Below are positions 45,894 through 58,500 of a stretch of 62,000 nt of DNA, in pieces. The notes beneath the pieces were generated by a model. The model made no database searches and was not told the DNA's origin. It saw only the letters and a list, made by a program, of their open reading frames with translations. A program made the translations under genes and the position numbers. Origin of the DNA: Phoronis australis (taxonomy: Eukaryota; Phoronida; Phoronidae). The stretch spans positions 1-62,000 of the forward strand of contig NMRA01000031.1 of the NCBI GenBank assembly GCA_002633005.1. Reading direction: 5' to 3'. The first letter of the stretch is position 1, and each line of letters begins with the position of its first letter.

Positions 45894-45985
45894 CAGTGTG
45901 GGGGTGCGAATGTCTGACGGGCAAAATCCTGGCTAATATTCTGCCCTGGCCCCCCTAACTCAAAATCCTGGATCCGCCCCTGGTA
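45826..45985. mobile_element. MITE, complete copy (about 160 bp)
   Basis: Left end (C)AG(T/A)(G/A)GCGGATTTAGAGG and right end CTGGATCCGCCCCTG are imperfect inverted repeats; GTAT flanks both sides. The interior is C/G-run rich. Relatives occur at 42835, about 20815 and about 760. Confidence 0.7.
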
Positions 45986-47560
45986 TTTACTGCATAATCG
46001 TAAATTTGCGAAGTACGTCGCACCTCCCGTAGCCAACGCTTGGCTACTGAGATCAGCCCTGACTCATCGCTAGGGTGCGTCAAATTTCAGAAACAGTACC
46101 CGTTTAGGTAATAAATTAGAGGAAAAAACTGTCTTTATCAACAAATATCTTAAAAATATCTTTTTCGCCATGAGCGCAGTGCGTACTTGGCAGCAAATCT
46201 TAACCGGGTTTACCGGCCGTTAAAAATGTACAATAGAAAAAACATCCACATGCGGCGATGTTTCAACAAACAAAAGCAAGATTTATCTCAAAACAGTGAT
46301 CTCCACACATCACTTGCATTAATGCACACCTGTGCTTAATTTTGCTGCCCGGACACAGTAACCGGCCAAGAAATTCCCCTGCAGTTGCCGTGACTCTTCG
46401 CCGGGAAAATAATCACTTTCTAAATTGGCTGTGATTTCAATTATCAGGGAAAATATATTTTAAACCTCATAAAAACTTACAATGTATACCTCTGTTGTAT
46501 AAATGTAAAAATTCCTCTCCGCGATGGGAAAATATTGCAGTGTTAGGAGCATGACGCAGTATTTTTTAATCTCTGTCACAGGAATTTCACTTGTTCAAGG
46601 CCCGGGTAGCTAATTAATGTGTTCATCTTGCCACGTGGAGCACAGAAGTCCACGCACGGCAGCTTGGCCAGGTGGTCCACGTAGCAGCTCGGGTTGTTTC
46701 TGGCTAAGTGGGAATTATTCCTTTTACTTGAAACTCAGTAATACTTATATTATACCATTTGGCACCATGAAAAGTTTTCTTCCTATAGTTATTTCGCCAC
46801 CAAGTGGTATTCTGTTGGTAGTCAGCCACCCGGTCGTAACGGAAGTCGCTGAAGACCACCGCCGATATCTTAGTTTTCGTTTAATATATTTTCGATAATT
46901 TCGCAAGTTTAATTGTCAGGATATTCTAAATGTTTAGTAATTTTATTCAATTATTTTGATGTTGCATGTTCGTTGTTCTGTTTATACTGTTTGTTTACCA
47001 GAGGTAGTTAAATCCAGTAAAACACGCTTAGCCTTGTCCACCTTAGTCTGCCTTGTTATTAAATCGTTGGCACAGGACTGTGACTAGCGCAAGTGTCGGA
47101 AGCTATCTCTGTGTGTACATGTATACGGCATTCATGATTTGAACCATTTGTTCCGATAAAACAGCCGTCTTTTGTCAGTGCGAGTACTCTCGATTGGTTC
47201 GCATCAGGCCATCGGCTGCAGGTCCTGAAGTCTGGCAAAACAATTTCTGTCAAATTAAATTTTGCCACATTTTGTCAATATTTTCAGTACAAATTGTCAC
47301 TATTTTGGTTTTATTAACGTTAAGGTCCGCAGTCGTTTATTTTATCTCCGTTTGCAGGATGGTAACAGACACTGCTCCAGTCGCACAGCCGGCGTTCTTA
47401 AAGGAGAATGCGACCTGATTTAACTAGTCTTTTTACCGTCTTTTAATCGGTCTATATCCACATCGCGTCGTATACGTTCGATCTTACCTCGCCAAGAGGT
47501 GTCGCGTTAACCTGTGAGGAAGGTTAGAAACGACGCAGCGATGTCAGTGGTTCTGCAGAG
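45986..47560. other. Intergenic, nothing recognised
   Basis: Open frames such as 46617-46898 lack motifs. From about 47460 the sequence matches, in inverted orientation, the region at 30060-30130 that precedes the other THAP-like fragment. Confidence 0.35.
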
Positions 47561-47745
47561 TGAATGCCGCTAAGGTGTGGTGTTTCGTTCCCGCTTGTTC
47601 GAACTACATGTATGAAACTGCGAGGAAAGCGGATATATCGTTTTTATCGATTTCCTCGAGAGCCCATAATGCTTCGGAAGTGGCTTGCGGTAATGAAGAA
47701 TGAAAAGTACGCCGTTAGTACCAAGTTTGAGTCCGTGAAACTTCT
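47561..47745 (+). pseudogene. THAP-like zinc-finger fragment, frameshifted
   Basis: One frame reads WCFVPACSN (C-x4-C) and ISF. After a T-run near 47640 the next frame continues YRFPREPIMLRKWLAVMKNE and YAVSTKFESVKLL. It is a close relative of the minus-strand fragment at 29844-30041. The last Cys-x2-His part is not present; the copies diverge after KLL. Confidence 0.6.
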
Positions 47746-48984
47746 CCATGATATGTCAGTGGCCTGCATTTCATTGGATCGGTTGTTGATCAGTTTTTGA
47801 TTATGTAGAATTGTAGTTAGCCATGAAAACATAACAATTACAATTATTTTAAGGCGTGAGAACACAACGTTTTATATAACCTGCTTGATGACTTACTTTG
47901 TTCGTTAGGCTTCCGTCTGCTTGGTCCTCTGGGTGTAGGATGTTTTCGGGGGCCAGTTCTTTTTCTCAACCCTAAAAGAACGTGTGGTTCATGATTGATT
48001 TAAAAGTTTGTTTCAAACCTAGATACGAATGATGGTCCAAGTGTCAGTCAATCAAAAGTGACAAAGACGTTTGTCATTTTTACAAATAAGCTTTCGCCGA
48101 TAGACGGTTCAACACATGTTCATACCAAGCCGTGTCAGTTTATCAGAAAATTGAATATGGATTCTCCTTCAGTTGATAGATCAGTTAAAAATTCCGTAAA
48201 AGAAACTTATTCCCTAATGAGGCTTATCCAACTCGCGATCAACTTTTTCAGATTAAAACGAAATACATGAGGAGTTTTATAAATGGCTTTTAAAATTCTT
48301 GTAGTGCAACATCATGGCCACCACAGTTCAAGAACAATGACCTTCACCTCAAATTGGTGAAAATAAAGGAAAGGGTGCTTTTAAAGTCTAATACTAAACA
48401 CTTTGAATGGCAGGAACAGAAATATAAACTTTTCTACGATCCAGCAACGCTATTGACTTAAATTTAACAGATTGCAAAAATCGACTGAACACGGATTTCC
48501 AAACTCTTGGTCCGCTCCGTTGCTTCAACGTAAAATCACAAACTCTCCATACCGTACAATCCTTTCTGTAAAGAGTTTTTCAGAGGCAGCACTTAATTTT
48601 CTAAAGTTGGGGAGCTAGTGGTATGATTTCAAGCAGCTAAATTCGGTGACACTAAAATACAAACGCAACTGCAAACTTAAGAAGCAAAGCCTAGACGTAT
48701 CATTTTTGCAACCACAACTATCGCGGATATGCGGGGTTCACCAAACTGCCCGGCCTCCACTGGAACTACATGTACATTTTACTTACTTGTAATTGTGCGA
48801 TAAGTTAAGCGAGAAACGTTTGTTGCACGCAACAGGAAACTTTCGAGGGAAGACGATTTTGACTCAACGTGCCTTCTATTTATGCCTGGACGGTAGAACT
48901 CAAATGACCTGACTCGTGATAGGCGCAGTTGAACCCTTCCCTGAAACAATTCACCTCAGTGATAAGCCTCTGTGCGATTCATTG
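47746..48984. other. Intergenic with dispersed repeat fragments
   Basis: 48000-48075 and 48895-48965 match segments near 34900 and 36240. No gene recognised. Confidence 0.3.
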
Positions 48985-49496
48985 CGTCAGGTCATATCAC
49001 TCTGTCACGCAGGTATTCAATTGTTGTAATAAATTACAGGCAGTTTGTTTGGATCTATTGGTGCGATTTCTTCATCGCCCTCACGTGAATGCGGGATGAA
49101 ATACATGCAATCCTGTTTACAAAATTTGACCACTTGTAACATAGTAGACGTCAGAAACAAACTATTTGAATACGCGAAACATGCTTGGGCTGAATCTGTT
49201 GTAACAAAACCCAAGTTAAGAACCTGCATTTTATTTAAGAACGATTTTTTTAACTGAGCCGTGTGTAAAGATTAATTTATCTCGTTCCGAGCGATCTCTT
49301 CTGACTCAGCTTAGAGCAGGAAATCTCACATTGCACTTGGAAATTGGTAGGCCTACATCTGAGTTGTGTGGTAAAAGGGACTAATAAGCCCAACTGGGCT
49401 GGGTACTTATCTTGCTTACGAGTGTTATACCTATAACTGTTTGATTTAATTGTACTTGTCACTATAATAAATAAATACTACTACTAATACTACTTC
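48985..49496 (+). pseudogene. LINE ORF C-terminal fragment with tail
   Basis: The frame 49045-49257 reads YAKHAWAESVVTKPKLRTCI and LFKNDFF. After a T-run slip (about 49245-49251) the next frame continues EPCVKINLSRSERSLLTQLR, AGNLTLHLEIGR and LCGK. The KPKLRTY-LFK then SRS-RSLL-QLR-G-L-L-ETGR order is typical of the C-terminus of non-LTR retroelement polyproteins. The segment ends in AATAAATAAATACTACTAC, a LINE-like tail. Confidence 0.65.
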
Positions 49497-52460
49497 AAAG
49501 GGAACTGTATTTCTGGTTACAGACTTCGTGCTTTATACAGCAAACCGATATCAGCCTTGTTGGATGTATAGGTTTAAATCGGTATACAAACGCATTCACA
49601 CACGTTGATTTTTCAACAAAAACAAATTTCATATTCAAAACAGTGTTTTTCTCACCAAAATTGCATTAAACTGCATAATTATGTGCTTTATTCTTACTGC
49701 CTGGCAATCACTGACCGACTACGGTGTATCCAATACTTGTCATGAATCCCTTAAAGGTCTACTCGAAAATCATGACGTGAAAAACTGACTTCAAATTTCA
49801 ATTATTGACCAGTTTTGATTGGATAATAATTTAATTCAAGTTAAGACGTGAAAAGGTTTACAGTAATTATTGATTGGACCATTGTCTGAGAATAAAAACC
49901 CGCGATTAAGACATCGAGAACGCAAGCTGCCAAATGATGGCTCTTATATAGCGGGGGGGAATGCAATTTAAACTCCAATTTATTAGCTGTGGGAAACTAT
50001 TCAAGTGTTAGAACCGTAACGCAGTCATTTCTTTGTTTCGCTTTATACAAGTTTAACTCCCTGTTAAACACACTTACGTGTAGCACAGCCGTTATTCAAT
50101 TGTTCCTGAATGAGCTTCACTTCCGACTTGGCGGTGTAGTGTCTGCTGATTCCATGAGATCGTGCCAAGTGCCTATTTTTATAGATTTTCCTCGTACTGA
50201 TTTAGATAGGATTACTTCGTAGATATGTACTGATCCGATCATCCGAAAGGATGGCTTCATTGTGACATGTTCAGCACTATACTCGTGCCACCACTATAGG
50301 TACGTGTTCTGCAACCTGGAGTTTACGTATTCTCACTGACTTCCTGAATGAATTTTGGACTCTTGGTCAATTTTTTAAAGCGGTCAACAATTATCAAGAT
50401 TATCCGGCGATTCAAGAACAAAGGCAATGAGCACATGATTGACTGATACACTGTCTATGATAAAGCGAATTGCAAGTTCACATTATTAAAACAATTAAGT
50501 TCATCGATAACGTGGACTTAAGTTAAAACTGTACCCATTAACTTTAGGGGATAAGACGGACCCTGAACCAGTACCGTTGTAGGACTTGGGTCATTCGTCA
50601 ACTTGAATAATTATCTCTATGGTCGCCGTGTAGGCTGCTACTGAACATAACGGTTTTGTAGCTATACACACTGAATGAGTGTTGAAAAGTACTGGACATG
50701 ACAGCGTTTTCCCGTTCAGGGACTTTACCAGACGTAGAGGGTTCTGAGCGTGTGATAACATCTAGCTTCTTTGTTAACTGCCAAGCATACTCTTTTGTCT
50801 GTTATGACAACAAGCAAGCCAATTATCTACCAGGCTTTTTACAGACCGTGTGAGAACACAGTCAAACTCAGAGTGAATACTAATTAGGAATTAGAATAGA
50901 TTGTCGTAACTTCGGTTGCAGTTGGGCGATTTTGGCGATTCAAAAACTAAACATGATCAACATTTGCCAAAGATTTCAGAAATACTATTGTTTTATGTTC
51001 ATATACGTTATAAATTAACTTTTATTTTTAACAGCACAACTCAATCAGTGTAGATACGATCTTAGAGATTAGAGCAATTATCGAACAAAGGAGAGCTGGC
51101 CCTCCAACCATAAATGCCAGAATGGAGTTAAAGCCCTCGTAAGCAGTCGTGTAAGATAATAGCTACAGGGGTAAACTTCTTAACTTGTTGTTGGGCTATA
51201 GAATTGAACAAGTTAATTGGGAGCAACGGGAAAACGCCGTAATGGTTAGACTGCTGAGGACGCCTACCCCAATGCCTTGGCGCATGTTCTTGTAACAGCA
51301 TACAGGTTTTGGATGGCAACGCCGAGCAATCATGAGTCGGAGCCGGGTCTGGGGATTTTGAGAACGAGTTTGATGCCCGATGTTCACGAGGGAGAAACTG
51401 GTTCTCAAAATGCTGAGTCTACGTAAGTGTCGATTAGGCCTAACCCTACACCTTGAGCGACACTAAGCATATCAAGGGATCCCGGATTTCGAGAAACAAT
51501 TTGATGTCCGTTATTCAACGGAGAAAATGATTCTCTTAACATTTAGCATCAACGTATCCGTACACTGTGACTCAAACACTACCTAGTAATCGAGGTTTTT
51601 GCTCTTGGAGATTTGAAATGTTCACCGACGGTCTATTCTTAATTAGGTTCAACTGAACCAGGAAATCAGAATTCAGTGAATGTCCCCTTTTCCACTTTCG
51701 ACTCACAAGCTGACATTATCAGTTACCCTAAAAGGGGTGAATTGTTATCCTATAATTTTGGATCTTGCGCGACTTCAACTGTTTTAGAGGTAGGCCTAAG
51801 TGCTTCCACGAGCCCGTAAATATTCATAACTTACTCCTAAATAATCAAATTGCCGTAATGAGCAGAAGTGCGTGTAATTCGTTTGAGTTTGGATATTTCT
51901 ACGTATAGGTAACAAGGGGCCACAAGTTTCGCCGTCAGTTTCGTACACCAATGAAGCTGAAAATATATAAAAAAACTAAGTTGCCGGGATTTCAAAAACA
52001 AATAATGGGCTAGTAAACCTGTGACTGCGGCGATTTACTAAAATGATACACAAAACGACTTGTACATAATTAATAATTGGTTTGGGTTGTCCGAATGTCC
52101 AAAGATGGCGATTCAATTTCAACCATTAATAGATGCGTTGATGGTGAAATTTTATTTTGATTCATCAATCACGTATTAAAAATATATCTGACACAATGCA
52201 GTATTTTTTCAAGTCATTCCGTTAGGTAATTGCCGGCGGGGGAAAATCTCTTTTCTTCGTTCTTCTTCTATAAAGATTCTAATATACTCCTTATTCTTAA
52301 GCCGCTGAAACATACGAAAGTGATGAATTTCACGATATATGATTTGTTTCTAAGATGTTTTCAAGTTCGCCGAAAACAGGCCGTCGCCGCAGACCGGGCT
52401 TTGACCTCGCTTACTGGTACAGGAATGCAGCGACATCTGTGGATGGGATAAGCATTGAAT
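49497..52460. other. Intergenic; a two-copy repeat near 51350-51590
   Basis: Segments about 51355-51470 and 51485-51585 are diverged direct copies (GAGAACGAGTTTGATGCCCG against GAGAAACAATTTGATGTCCG). No gene recognised in the rest. Confidence 0.35.
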
Positions 52461-52470
52461 TTACTTTCAG

Positions 52471-52523
52471 CCAATCATAAGCGTTGTTTAATCGTCGGAA
52501 GCGGGAAACCCGAAAATGGCGGA
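52471..52523 (+). promoter_or_regulatory. Compact promoter of the chromodomain gene (CCAAT, ETS, E2F, YY1/TISU-like)
   Basis: CCAAT at 52471-52475, CGGAAG at 52496-52501, GCGGGAAA (E2F-type) at 52501-52508, and GAAAATGGCGGA at 52512-52523. The last overlaps the start codon and resembles the YY1/TISU element (SAASATGGCGGC), which is known to support initiation on very short 5' UTRs. The motifs are seen; function is inferred. Confidence 0.5.
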
Positions 52524-55500
52524 TTTTTACGATAGGCGAGTTTCGGTAGCTTGCTTATCAAATATCGTCGATTTACAAAAGTCTTGTCAAGCGTTGAATG
52601 TAAAATTGTCAGGGGAGACTAAGCAATACATGCTTTACCTCACACTGAAAAAACTAGGACCTCTACTAGCACAGAAATTAATAAACAATCGTAAGTAATT
52701 GCTTGAATTTTTAAAATTAAAGCTTCCGAGTTCAAACTCGGACATTCCGCGGAAAAATTCGGGGTATAGAAACTCGTCATGAGACAGATGTGGTATGAAA
52801 CAAAAGTTCATCTGTTCCATCTTTTCTTAACCCATATCTAGTCGTCATATCTGACTTGTGTGCTGTCTCTGCGTTTAGTATAGTAATTTAAGGCCTGGCC
52901 TATTACTCGTCTACACTCTGCGGGTTCTTCGGCCTGGCTGTGAAGAGGTCTGGAGTTTGAGAGTGGGCTGGAACAAGGTGAATTTTCTACTACGCTTGCA
53001 CCCACTATGAGCATTGCTAGGCTTGCACTAGACTTTTAAAGGTATTACTAGCCAAAATGGCTAAACCATCTGAAAACTGCCATTTTCAAAAATTAGCTAA
53101 ATACATTAATACAGTTACACGGACTAAGTAACTGTTTCGCACAGATCATAATGTACGGTAAGACGTTTGCCTTTAGAAAAAAAACAAATGACAAACATAC
53201 CAAGGTCACATAGCAAAAACATTGGCAAGTGTTGACCTTTAAAAAATTGTGCAGGGGTTCCTCTATCACCCGGGTTACGGTGGAGGATCGACGGCCACTA
53301 GCCTTGCGGCGCGAAGTTGTATACTAAACACACAGCGTTGTGCCGTTGAGAGTAGAAAACTGATCAGATAAAATCTGACCCAAAATTAGTGTCATTAAAA
53401 ACTACACTCTTCCTTGAGTAAGCTAAATTATTTACCGGTGTTGGAAAATTGGAGTTCTATGCAGCTAAAATTGTGGTGCGATCTTTTGGGTAGGCTTTCA
53501 GTGCCGTGAAATATTGTGTCACCTATTGTTGATCTAAAATTGGGCAAGGATTCCCCCCATCTGCGGGTTTAGGCGTGTGCGCTTTCCACGTGGACATCCC
53601 TGTGTGTGCCTTCCACGTGGGCATTTTGATGTAACAAGACATTTAAGTCCAAAAACGTTAACATAATTTGTAGCTTGCAAAATAAAGCTAAATCATGAAT
53701 ATAAAATTCGTTAAGTAACAAATTGACATTTACTTGAGCTTGCTTTCTTTCGAACACCACCGAAGTAACTTTTATTTGTCGTTTTGACAATTGTCACTTG
53801 TAGACTATAAGCAGCAACAACTACCTGAGAAGTCGCCATTGCCAAGAGTGCTGACACCTCCCCCTCCCCCCATAGACTGTTGAACATTTTGTTGCTGTAA
53901 AACAGTGATTTCAGGCGGAGACATGAAATGGAAGATTGACTTGCTATTTTTGGGTCTCGGAATCTAAATAAGAATGTCGTTTGCTGCGCTGTGACTCGGT
54001 TCGAGCTGAATGTGAGTTGACAGGCAAATAGGTTGCCCGAAATTAATTTTTATTGTCCTGTTGGGAAATCATTCGCCAAGTGGGCGAATGGACTTAGCTC
54101 TACCATCGCCATTGGCACTCAAGAGTTCACCAATGGGGAGCGGCTAGCGCGAGCCTATTATTGTGACCTCTTTTATGCAAGAGTGGTGAATCTGCCATAA
54201 GTGTAGCAGTATCACCTTTGTGTGGGCAATTGACCTTTCGCAAGCTCCGCCCCTTTGCGTAATGTCGAGTAACAAACAATAAGTTTTACCCGGCAACGTG
54301 TTGTTTGTCGGGTAAAATGGCGGCTTGGAAACGAAGGTGTGTCAATAATGCTGCGTTCTAAATGGTCAGTTAAGCCTTCACTCAAAATCCTGGCGATAGG
54401 TCAATTGCACTTTGCCATATCAGTTAATACTCAGCTAGAATAAATTACATAGTCAGGACAATTGATAAATTGACGACCTGCGGGTGACCTCAGATTTTGT
54501 ATGGTGACCTTTGATAAATATCCCATATTGCCACAAAGTCGCAGTCGATCAAAGAACTGCAGGAAGTAAAGAGATAGAGATGGTGGATGTATGGCCAATC
54601 CTGAGTCAGTGACCCTAGCGCACGTGCACTGCGTAGACAATTTCTTGTGATCATGTGCTTTTGGTTAATTGAAGCTGAATAAGGGTGAAATGTTTGCCTG
54701 AACGTCCCAACAGCCGCCTTTCATCTTGAGGGTGTCCAGTTCATCCAAGTGAGCAGTCTGGCGCAATTTTAGACACCCTAGTAGCTAGGACGCACCTTCC
54801 AGAATTTTGTGAGGATAATTTTGTGTATTTTTATTTGCCCACATATTTATATGTGGGTGCATATTGCCGTCATCTCTGTCTGGGCGTCCGGCGTCCGCGG
54901 CTGTATCTCCTAAACCCCTTACAGGATCTTATTGAAATTTGGCAGGTGTGTTCCTATGGGGTTGACAACAGAGGGCGTCGAGTTTCGGTCCAACCCGAAT
55001 ACTGCTGTGCCCTCTGGTGGCAATTTTAGTTTTTACGTTTGCCTCTGTGTCTCAGGGCTTGGAATTTTCTACGGAAACGCGGATTTCTGTCCGCGCATTT
55101 TATTATATTTCCGCGTAAAAAAATCGGATTTGATATAAAATTTCCGCGGCAAATTCCTTTCTTACCGTGGCATTGCCGACGACGTTCACCTCGAAAAGCG
55201 GAAGTTGCTCTTTATGTTTCGGAGGAACGTAAATTGTCAACATTGCCTGGGCATCTGGGATAGCGTGGGGGGATTTTCAATGGCGTCTCGTTTGATTGTA
55301 AACCGCGGTGACAAATACTATGGGTCTGCAGCCAAAAATGTGTGGGGGTGAGAGTGGAGGAGTGGATGGACAAGATAAAAAGACGCAGACGCATGCTACT
55401 GATGGTGGTAACGTTTTTTTTTAGTCCTACCGACTTTTGTCGGCGAAAGGTTCACATAGACTATTTCAAGGCTGGGTAGCGCGCATGTTTTAGGCCGTAA

Positions 55501-58500
55501 AAGTTTCCGCAGTTTTTGTCATTGGTCATTCCAAGCCCTGGTATCTTCAAAGGTCCTCAACCGATTTTCATGAAATTCGGCACATAGGCATCTATTAATG
55601 AGGTGACACTATCCTTTCGTTTTCGGATGGATTCGAGGTATTTTGAGCCACCTAGTGGCCATTTTTACTGTTTTCGAATCTTGTTTTCTGGCGTCCATCC
55701 TTCCATCAACCAAACCGCTCAAAGGATGATTGCGAAAATTGTCATGTATGTTCTTACTATGAAGTGGACGGCTGACGATGGTTTTCCGACGACTTCAACT
55801 ACTGTGGCGCCTATGGCTGTATCTCCTAAACCATTTGCAGGATCTTTACTGAATTTAGTAAGTGCATTTATATGATGTTAATAACGCAGGATGATGACTT
55901 TAGGACAGATTTGACTACTGGTGTGCCACCTAGTGGCAATTTTATTTTTTTACGTTTACCTCTCTATCTTAAATGGTCCTCAATGTATTTTCATAAAATT
56001 TGGCATACGGGTGACTTCATCTCTCCATTTTTAGATGGATTTGACCTAGTTTGCGCCACCTAGTGGCCATTTTTACTGTTTATGAGTCTGTTTTTGACGT
56101 CCACTCGTCTATCAACCAAACCGCTTTCAGGATAATTGTGAAAATTGGCATGTATGTTTTAACTATGACGTGGACGGCTGACGATTTTCCTAAACCGTTT
56201 GCAGGATCTTTACTTGATTTAGCAAGTGTATTTATATGATGTTGACAACGAACAACGATGACTTTCGGACGGATCTGAACACTTGTGTGCCCCCTAGTGG
56301 CAATTTTAGTTTACCTCTGAAGAGATGACGCTTTACTCCTGTTTTTGGGTGGAATCTAGGTATTTTGCGCCACCTAGTGGCCATTTTTGCTGTTTTCAAA
56401 GCATGGTCAACCAAATCCTTCTAGGGATGGTTTTGAAAATTGAAATGTTCTCAGTGTGAAGAGGACGTTCGATGATGGCGACTGACTATTGTGGCGCCTC
56501 ATAGTGATAGCTCTGTTTAGTTTTGCATCCATAGCTGTATTTGGATGGATTGTACGTTTTTGCGCCATCTAGTGACCATTTTTATGATAAAATAAATAAC
56601 CCTAAAAGCACACCATTTGCGATGCATTCGTGGGCCCATTTCAATGCTCCGCGTTGCTCTTTTCTTATAGGGGAATAGTGTTGACATTCAGCCTCAGAGG
56701 TTCGTGTAACTTGATGTGCGTCCGTGATTTAAAAAAATATTTGGAAAGAAAACTGAATGTGCCATGTTGACATAGACCATCTTTATTTACAGTTGCCAAG
56801 CGAGGTGAGATTGAGTGGGAGGATGACTTTGAAGTGGATGCCATCTTGGATCACTGCGTGGAAGAGGTGAGAAATGTTGAACATTTTACAGCAAACTTTG
56901 CCATTAATTGGTTTTTGCGCTTTACAGAATTCTTCACCCAGTTGTTACATTATGCCATGGACAAGTGAATATTCGTCAAATTTCCCAAAAAATGAATATT
57001 AAAATTTCGATCGATCCCGTGGCTAGGTAGGTGTTATAGGTACAACATTTCTGTTATTGAACAAGGATTTTTACAATGCGCGAAATGAGTGAGGAATTTT
57101 ACTATATCTTGTGATCAAGGTTTTCTAAAGTTTGCAGAAAAAATGACTTATGTAGGCGTGCAGCTTGTTGTGTGAGTTAGAAAAATTCTAGTATGTCCTG
57201 CATCTTTCTCTGGAAATGGTTTGTTCAGGATTTCAAAAAGGGCGTCCGAAATGGGTTTCTCAGCTTCTCTGGATGTCCACAACAATTAACGAGCGACAGT
57301 GACCCAACGTCAACTTACTGTTGTAATGTGGCATGTTACTGTCGAGACATGGTTCTGCAATAAAATTGTTAGTATTTTGCATCTCATTTCTAAGTCAATT
57401 ATTTTATCCTGAACAAGCCAATAAGCTGCTAACAAGTTAAAAAAGGCAGCCATGCATACTTGCTTACTTTATCTGGGTGTGCAAATGCTGGACAGGTCAT
57501 CCTAACTGGGGTGTCTAAATTTGAATGGACCCCTGGACACCCTCTAGATGAAGTCTTGAGAGTGAATCCATGGTGCAGCTCAGTAATACCTAGGAAGCGC
57601 CATACAGTAACAATTCTTCAGTTTGGGACGCAATGTAGGGACAGGTTAAATTACATTTTGTATAGTCGTATTTGATGACCAGGAAAAAATCTAAGGTCCC
57701 CAATTAAAATCTGAGGTCACCAAAATTGAAAATCTCTGGCGCAGATGAATCGTGGGGTTTCCTATTCGGCGCACACTTTCGTGGACTGGAAAAAATGTAC
57801 GGCTGTAACGGCACCCATTCTTATTTCGCTTCTCGAATTTCCCCCGTAAATTCTCTAACTCAATTATTCCTCCTACTGAGGAACAACCATAGGACGCAGA
57901 TGACCGCATGAGCAAGTGGTGCAAATTTTGCCGATCTTGCCTGATTTTTGCCGAGTAATTCCTACTTCTGTTTGTTTACTTCCTCTTGTAATTTAAACGT
58001 GGCAAATGTGCTGAATTCACAAAATAAACGGAAAAAGTTTGAATCAGAGGTAACAAATCTAGGAAAACTGTTGGTAATTCAAAGTTTGGAAGTCATGAAC
58101 CTGGACACTGATTTAGAGGGAATTATTGTCTGACTTCTATACTCGCAGTAGCGACCTCGTGGCGACTTGGAATTTTTCCTAAGTCTTTAAACACAATCTC
58201 AGATCGCATTGGCGACCTACAGGCCGCCAAATCGAGTGCTGATACTAAGTGTTCACAACAAAATGTCAAGAACGTTGTTACAGCTCTTTGAAATATTTCG
58301 TTTTCGTAATGATTAACTGCATTTTGGAAAACAGAGCTTAAAGTGTATTCACCGTTTGTGAGTTTGGTATGAATCCTATTGACCATGTCTGTGATATGGT
58401 GTTCTGATTTCTTAGATTTTATTATTAGCTCATGGCTAGTGTTTGTAATGTTACAAATTTAACTATTCAACAATATAGTATTCGATTGTGTATTCATTTG

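Noticed and set aside
55603-56239. Open frames over the degenerate repeat
   Set aside because: Similar frames arise in each repeat unit at shifted positions and stop early; they follow the repeat, not a gene.
57691-57924. Minus-strand frame conserved in both duplicate copies (also 61748-61981)
   Set aside because: Conservation is explained by the recent tandem duplication of the whole segment; no motif is present.
58123-58386. 87-codon minus-strand frame in intron 2 of the chromodomain gene
   Set aside because: Looks protein-like in composition but has no recognisable motif and lies within an intron; not enough to call a gene.
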